Notes under the pieces: generated by a model | What the model was told of the DNA's origin: nothing | The model's database searches: none | Seen by the model: the letters and a program-made list of their open reading frames with translations, nothing else | Assembly: GCF_002127265.1 (NCBI RefSeq) | Contig: NZ_NFUU01000001.1 | Location: 310,001-374,000, forward strand | Direction of reading: 5' to 3' | DNA length: 64,000 nucleotides | Source of the DNA: Hydrogenophaga sp. IBVHS1 | GTDB lineage: Bacteria > Pseudomonadota > Gammaproteobacteria > Burkholderiales > Burkholderiaceae_C | Program-made: the position numbers and the translations under genes | In this document: one piece after another, positions 61,482 through 64,000 of the stretch | Layout of the letters: each line of letters starts with the position of its first letter | Position numbering within the stretch: the first letter of the stretch is position 1

Positions 61482-62243
61482 TCAAAGTGCCAACTCGACG
61501 GTCTGGTCGGCCTGCACCAGGCCATTGACCACCTTGCCGCCGGGCAATCGAATCCGGGCGTTCTGGCCCACCAGGCCGGTGGTCATGGCCTGGCCGCTGG
61601 CGCTGATGCGAAACCCACCGCTGCCCCCCATCACCCGCACCTGCGCGCCGGCTTCAAAGGCCTTCATGGGACGCACCATGTGCTCGCGCAGCGCCTGGCC
61701 CGGGGTGAGTGCAAAAGCAGTCTCCTGGCCCACCCAGCGTTCCGGCGCGGCCAGCACACCCGCACGGTGGGCTGCCCAGTCCACTTCGGACAGTTCGGCA
61801 TCTTCTTGAGTGAGGGTGGCGCCCGCGCCCACGGGACGCTTGAGCACCCAGGCGGGACCGAATGCTTTCACGGTCACGGGCAGATAGACGCTCCAGCGGC
61901 GCGCCCCTTCCACGCAGCGCAGGCCGATGCGGCTGCGGCCCCACAGGCGCGAGCCCGGCGGCATGAAAGCTTCCACCTTGTCGCAGGGGGCCAGTCGCAG
62001 GCGGCTGTCGAGCGAGCCCACATCCACTTCGGTGCGCAGCGGGGCGGTGCCATCGGCAGGCAGGGCGGCGGCCAGGGCGGGTTGAATCCAGTCGCGTGCG
62101 GTCTGCTCCAGCACCCCGGCTTCACTGGCACGGGCCGCGTTGCCCACGAACAGGAACAGGAAAAGGCACAGGAACGCCAGCAGCAGGCCAGGCCAGTTCG
62201 CGCCAGGGGCGGCGCGGCGTGGGGTGCAAACGGCGTTCGACAT
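61482..62243 (-). CDS. flgA: Flagellar P-ring assembly protein FlgA
   Basis: A 253-residue periplasmic chaperone: signal peptide (LLLAFLCLFLFLFVGNAARA, cleavage near ARASEA) and the SAF domain with VLKRPVGAGATLTQEDAEL and GQALREHMVRPMKAFEAG, ending NGLVQADQTVEL. It helps form the P ring. I prefer ATG 62243 because AGGAG lies 6 nt upstream; the ATG at 62249 would follow AGGAG with no spacer. It is divergent from flgB with a 184-nt gap. Confidence 0.93.
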   Translation of the reverse strand: MSNAVCTPRRAAPGANWPGLLLAFLCLFLFLFVGNAARASEAGVLEQTARDWIQPALAAALPADGTAPLRTEVDVGSLDSRLRLAPCDKVEAFMPPGSRLWGRSRIGLRCVEGARRWSVYLPVTVKAFGPAWVLKRPVGAGATLTQEDAELSEVDWAAHRAGVLAAPERWVGQETAFALTPGQALREHMVRPMKAFEAGAQVRVMGGSGGFRISASGQAMTTGLVGQNARIRLPGGKVVNGLVQADQTVELAL

Positions 62244-62427
62244 GGGCATCTCCTGGGGTGTTCTGGCGGGGGTCAGGGGAGCACTTTAGGCGCGGCTGGG
62301 CCAGTGCAAAGGCGGGAAATGCCTTGCAAAGCGGCGCTTGTTCGGCGCATTGCCGACCCTCAAGATTTCCATAATTCCTTCACGCCCCGGTCCCGGTACC
62401 GGCCACCCAACCCGTGCAGAGGTGAAC

Positions 62428-62829
62428 ATGCTTGAACAGATGACCGCGAAGCTGGACTTCCATGCCAACGCCCTGTTGCTGCGCTCGCAGCGCCAGCAGG
62501 TGATTGCCAGCAACATCGCCAATGCCGACACCCCGGGCTACGTGGCGCGCGATTTCGACTTTGCGCAGGCGCTCAAGAACGCTTCCGGCGGTCTGGGTGG
62601 TTCCAGCGTGGCCGCCACCGATGCGCGGCACATGAGCCTCGGCGGTGGCCAGGGCGGCAAACCCGATCTGGCCTACACGGTGCAGACCCAGCCCAGCCAG
62701 GACGGCAACTCGGTCGATCTCGACCGCGAGCGTGCCAGCTTCGTGGACAACAGCGTGCGCTACGAATCCACGCTGCGTTTCATCAACGGGCATGTCAAGA
62801 CGATGCTCAGCGCCATCACCGGCCAGTGA
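62428..62829 (+). CDS. flgB: Flagellar proximal rod protein FlgB
   Basis: A 133-residue rod protein with the N-terminal rod motif region LRSQRQQVIASNIANADTPGYVARDFDF (quoted in part; A-N-I-A-N-x-x-T-P-G-Y is the signature). C-terminal helix ends RFINGHVKTMLSAITGQ. ATG 62428 gives canonical length; the longer in-frame reading has no family support. First gene of the flgBCDE operon. Confidence 0.96.
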   Translation: MLEQMTAKLDFHANALLLRSQRQQVIASNIANADTPGYVARDFDFAQALKNASGGLGGSSVAATDARHMSLGGGQGGKPDLAYTVQTQPSQDGNSVDLDRERASFVDNSVRYESTLRFINGHVKTMLSAITGQ

Positions 62830-62846
62830 CCTGAAAGGAACCAGCC

Positions 62847-63251
62847 ATGTCGATGTTTTCCATTTTCGGTGTCTCGGGCAGCGCGGTCAGCGCGCAGTCT
62901 CAGCGCCTCAACGTGGTGGCCAGCAACCTGGCCAACGCCGACGCGGTGGCCGGGCCGGACGGCCAGACCTACAAGGCGCGCCACATCCTGTTCCAGACCG
63001 AGCCCATGGGCGGGCAGGGCAATGCCGGCGTGTCCGTGAAGGACATTGTGGAGAGCCAGACGCCAGGCCGCCGCGAATACCAGCCCGCTCACCCGAGCGC
63101 CGATGGCGAAGGCTACGTGACCCATTCCAACGTGAACCCGGTGGAGGAGATGGTGAACATGATCTCCGCCTCGCGTTCGTACCAGAACAACGTCGAGGTC
63201 ATGAACACGGCCAAGTCGCTGCTGCTCAAGACCCTGCAGATGGGTCAATAA
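62847..63251 (+). CDS. flgC: Flagellar proximal rod protein FlgC
   Basis: A 134-residue rod protein: start MSMFSIFGVSGSAVSAQSQR, ASNLANADAV (a variant of the rod A-N-x-x-T motif) and the C-terminal MVNMISASRSYQNNVEVMNTAK. GAAAGGAAC precedes the ATG. It lies 17 nt after flgB and 3 nt before flgD. Confidence 0.97.
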   Translation: MSMFSIFGVSGSAVSAQSQRLNVVASNLANADAVAGPDGQTYKARHILFQTEPMGGQGNAGVSVKDIVESQTPGRREYQPAHPSADGEGYVTHSNVNPVEEMVNMISASRSYQNNVEVMNTAKSLLLKTLQMGQ

Positions 63252-63254
63252 ACC

Positions 63255-63917
63255 ATGTTCATCCAGCCCCTCGACCTCACCTCGCTCGGCACCACGCCGG
63301 GCAGCACCACCGGCACGTCCGCCAAGAACAACATGGACCCGGCGGCCTCGCAAGACCGCTTCCTGAAGCTGCTGGTGGCGCAGCTGAACAACCAGGATCC
63401 GCTGAACCCGATGGACAACGCGCAGATGACGACTCAGATGGCGCAGATCAACACGGTCAGCGGCATCCAGGAACTCAATGCCACGCTCAAGGGCATGGCC
63501 ACGCAGTTCTCCTCGGCCACGCAGCTGCAGGGCACCTCGCTGATCGGCCGCGAAGCGCTGTTGCCCGGCTCCACGCTCGCCTTCAAGGGGGACAACGCCA
63601 AGGCCGCTTTCTCGCTCGACGCCAACGCCACCGAAGTGCGCGTGGACATCATGGGCACCAACGGCGAAGTGATCGACACGCTGGAGATGGGCGCCATGAA
63701 CGCCGGCCTGCACGGCTTCGACTGGAATGCCGCCGGCATCGACCCGGCCACCGTCAAGGGTTTCCAGGTGCGTGCGCTCAATGGCAGCCAGTCGGTCAGC
63801 GCGCTGGCGCTGCAACGCCTGTCGGTCGATTCGGTGAGCTTCTCATCGGGCTCCATCCAGATGCTGCTGCAGGACGGCAGCTCGCGCACCTACGACCAGG
63901 TTCTCGCGTTCATGTGA
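63255..63917 (+). CDS. flgD: Flagellar hook scaffold protein FlgD
   Basis: A 220-residue hook-cap protein: the conserved N-terminal FLKLLVAQLNNQDPLNPMDN and the FlgD Ig-like and tudor-like domains (ATEVRVDIMGTNGEVIDTLE; FDWNAAG; QDGSSRTYDQVLAFM at the end). It caps the growing hook and is discarded. It starts 3 nt after the flgC stop, with no clear ribosome-binding site of its own, so translation is probably coupled. Confidence 0.95.
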   Translation: MFIQPLDLTSLGTTPGSTTGTSAKNNMDPAASQDRFLKLLVAQLNNQDPLNPMDNAQMTTQMAQINTVSGIQELNATLKGMATQFSSATQLQGTSLIGREALLPGSTLAFKGDNAKAAFSLDANATEVRVDIMGTNGEVIDTLEMGAMNAGLHGFDWNAAGIDPATVKGFQVRALNGSQSVSALALQRLSVDSVSFSSGSIQMLLQDGSSRTYDQVLAFM

Positions 63918-63981
63918 ACGCCAGGCCCATCCGTATTCCTCACCCCATTTCTCACCTCGTTTCCCCCTCAAGGACATCACC

Positions 63982-64000
63982 ATGGCATTCCAGCAAGGTC
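63982..64000 (+). CDS. flgE: Flagellar hook protein FlgE, first codons, cut by the window edge
   Basis: ATG GCA TTC CAG CAA GGT (M-A-F-Q-Q-G) with AAGGA about 7 nt upstream matches the usual FlgE start, and flgE normally follows flgD. Only the first six codons are in the window, so the call rests on context. Confidence 0.75.

Noticed and set aside
62310..62332. Sigma-54-like GG-N10-GC element upstream of flgB
   Set aside because: The -12 half (TTGCA) is good but the -24 half is poor, and the cluster uses FlhDC/FliA, not a sigma-54 flagellar regulator.

Overview
The window is high-GC, gene-dense DNA from a motile betaproteobacterium, most likely Burkholderiales, family Comamonadaceae (Hydrogenophaga or a close relative; the genus is a guess). 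The pointers are Bug/TctC-type binding proteins, an flhDC master operon next to motAB-cheYZ, and short GC-rich hairpin repeats between genes. No rRNA, tRNA, CRISPR array, insertion sequence or prophage gene was found.

Left end (1-6092): a minus-strand chemotaxis operon (CheZ-motif protein, cheY, cheA, cheR, cheD, the last running off the edge). It is divergent from a receiver-histidine kinase and its NarL-type response regulator.

Accessory region (6109-32070): an MFS exporter, a glycine-zipper envelope protein, an RRM RNA-binding protein, a TauE/SafE permease, a core-type cobalamin-independent methionine synthase and a class C beta-lactamase-like hydrolase. Next comes a plus-strand aromatic catabolic cluster (12096-21513): MarR regulator, Bug binding protein, 4-hydroxyphenylpyruvate dioxygenase, YciI protein, homogentisate-dioxygenase-like bicupin, fumarylacetoacetase-family hydrolase, FAD-linked 2-hydroxyacid dehydrogenase and a three-gene ABC importer. 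Read as a pathway it could take a hydroxyphenyl-hydroxyacid to fumarate and acetoacetate, but it has no recognisable maleylacetoacetate isomerase. After it come a dihaem cytochrome c, a DUF2889 protein, a cupin, an MFS/LysR divergent pair, a chemoreceptor and an SDR-VOC-tctCBA operon.

Flagellar region (32238-64000): minus-strand fliLMNOPQR and fliFGHIJK, divergent fliE, then fliD-fliS-fliT and fliC; plus-strand flhDC, motAB, cheY, cheZ, flhB-flhA-flhF-flhG-like-fliA; four small non-flagellar genes; then flgN/flgM/flgA (minus) divergent from flgBCD and the start of flgE. This gives the master regulator (FlhDC), sigma-28 (FliA), anti-sigma-28 (FlgM), export gate, C-ring, stator and chemotaxis output. 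Three sites, upstream of motA, flgM and the left chemotaxis operon, share a pattern close to T-N-A-A, 15 nt, GTCGATA, which fits FliA promoters and ties the distant chemotaxis operon to the flagellar regulon.
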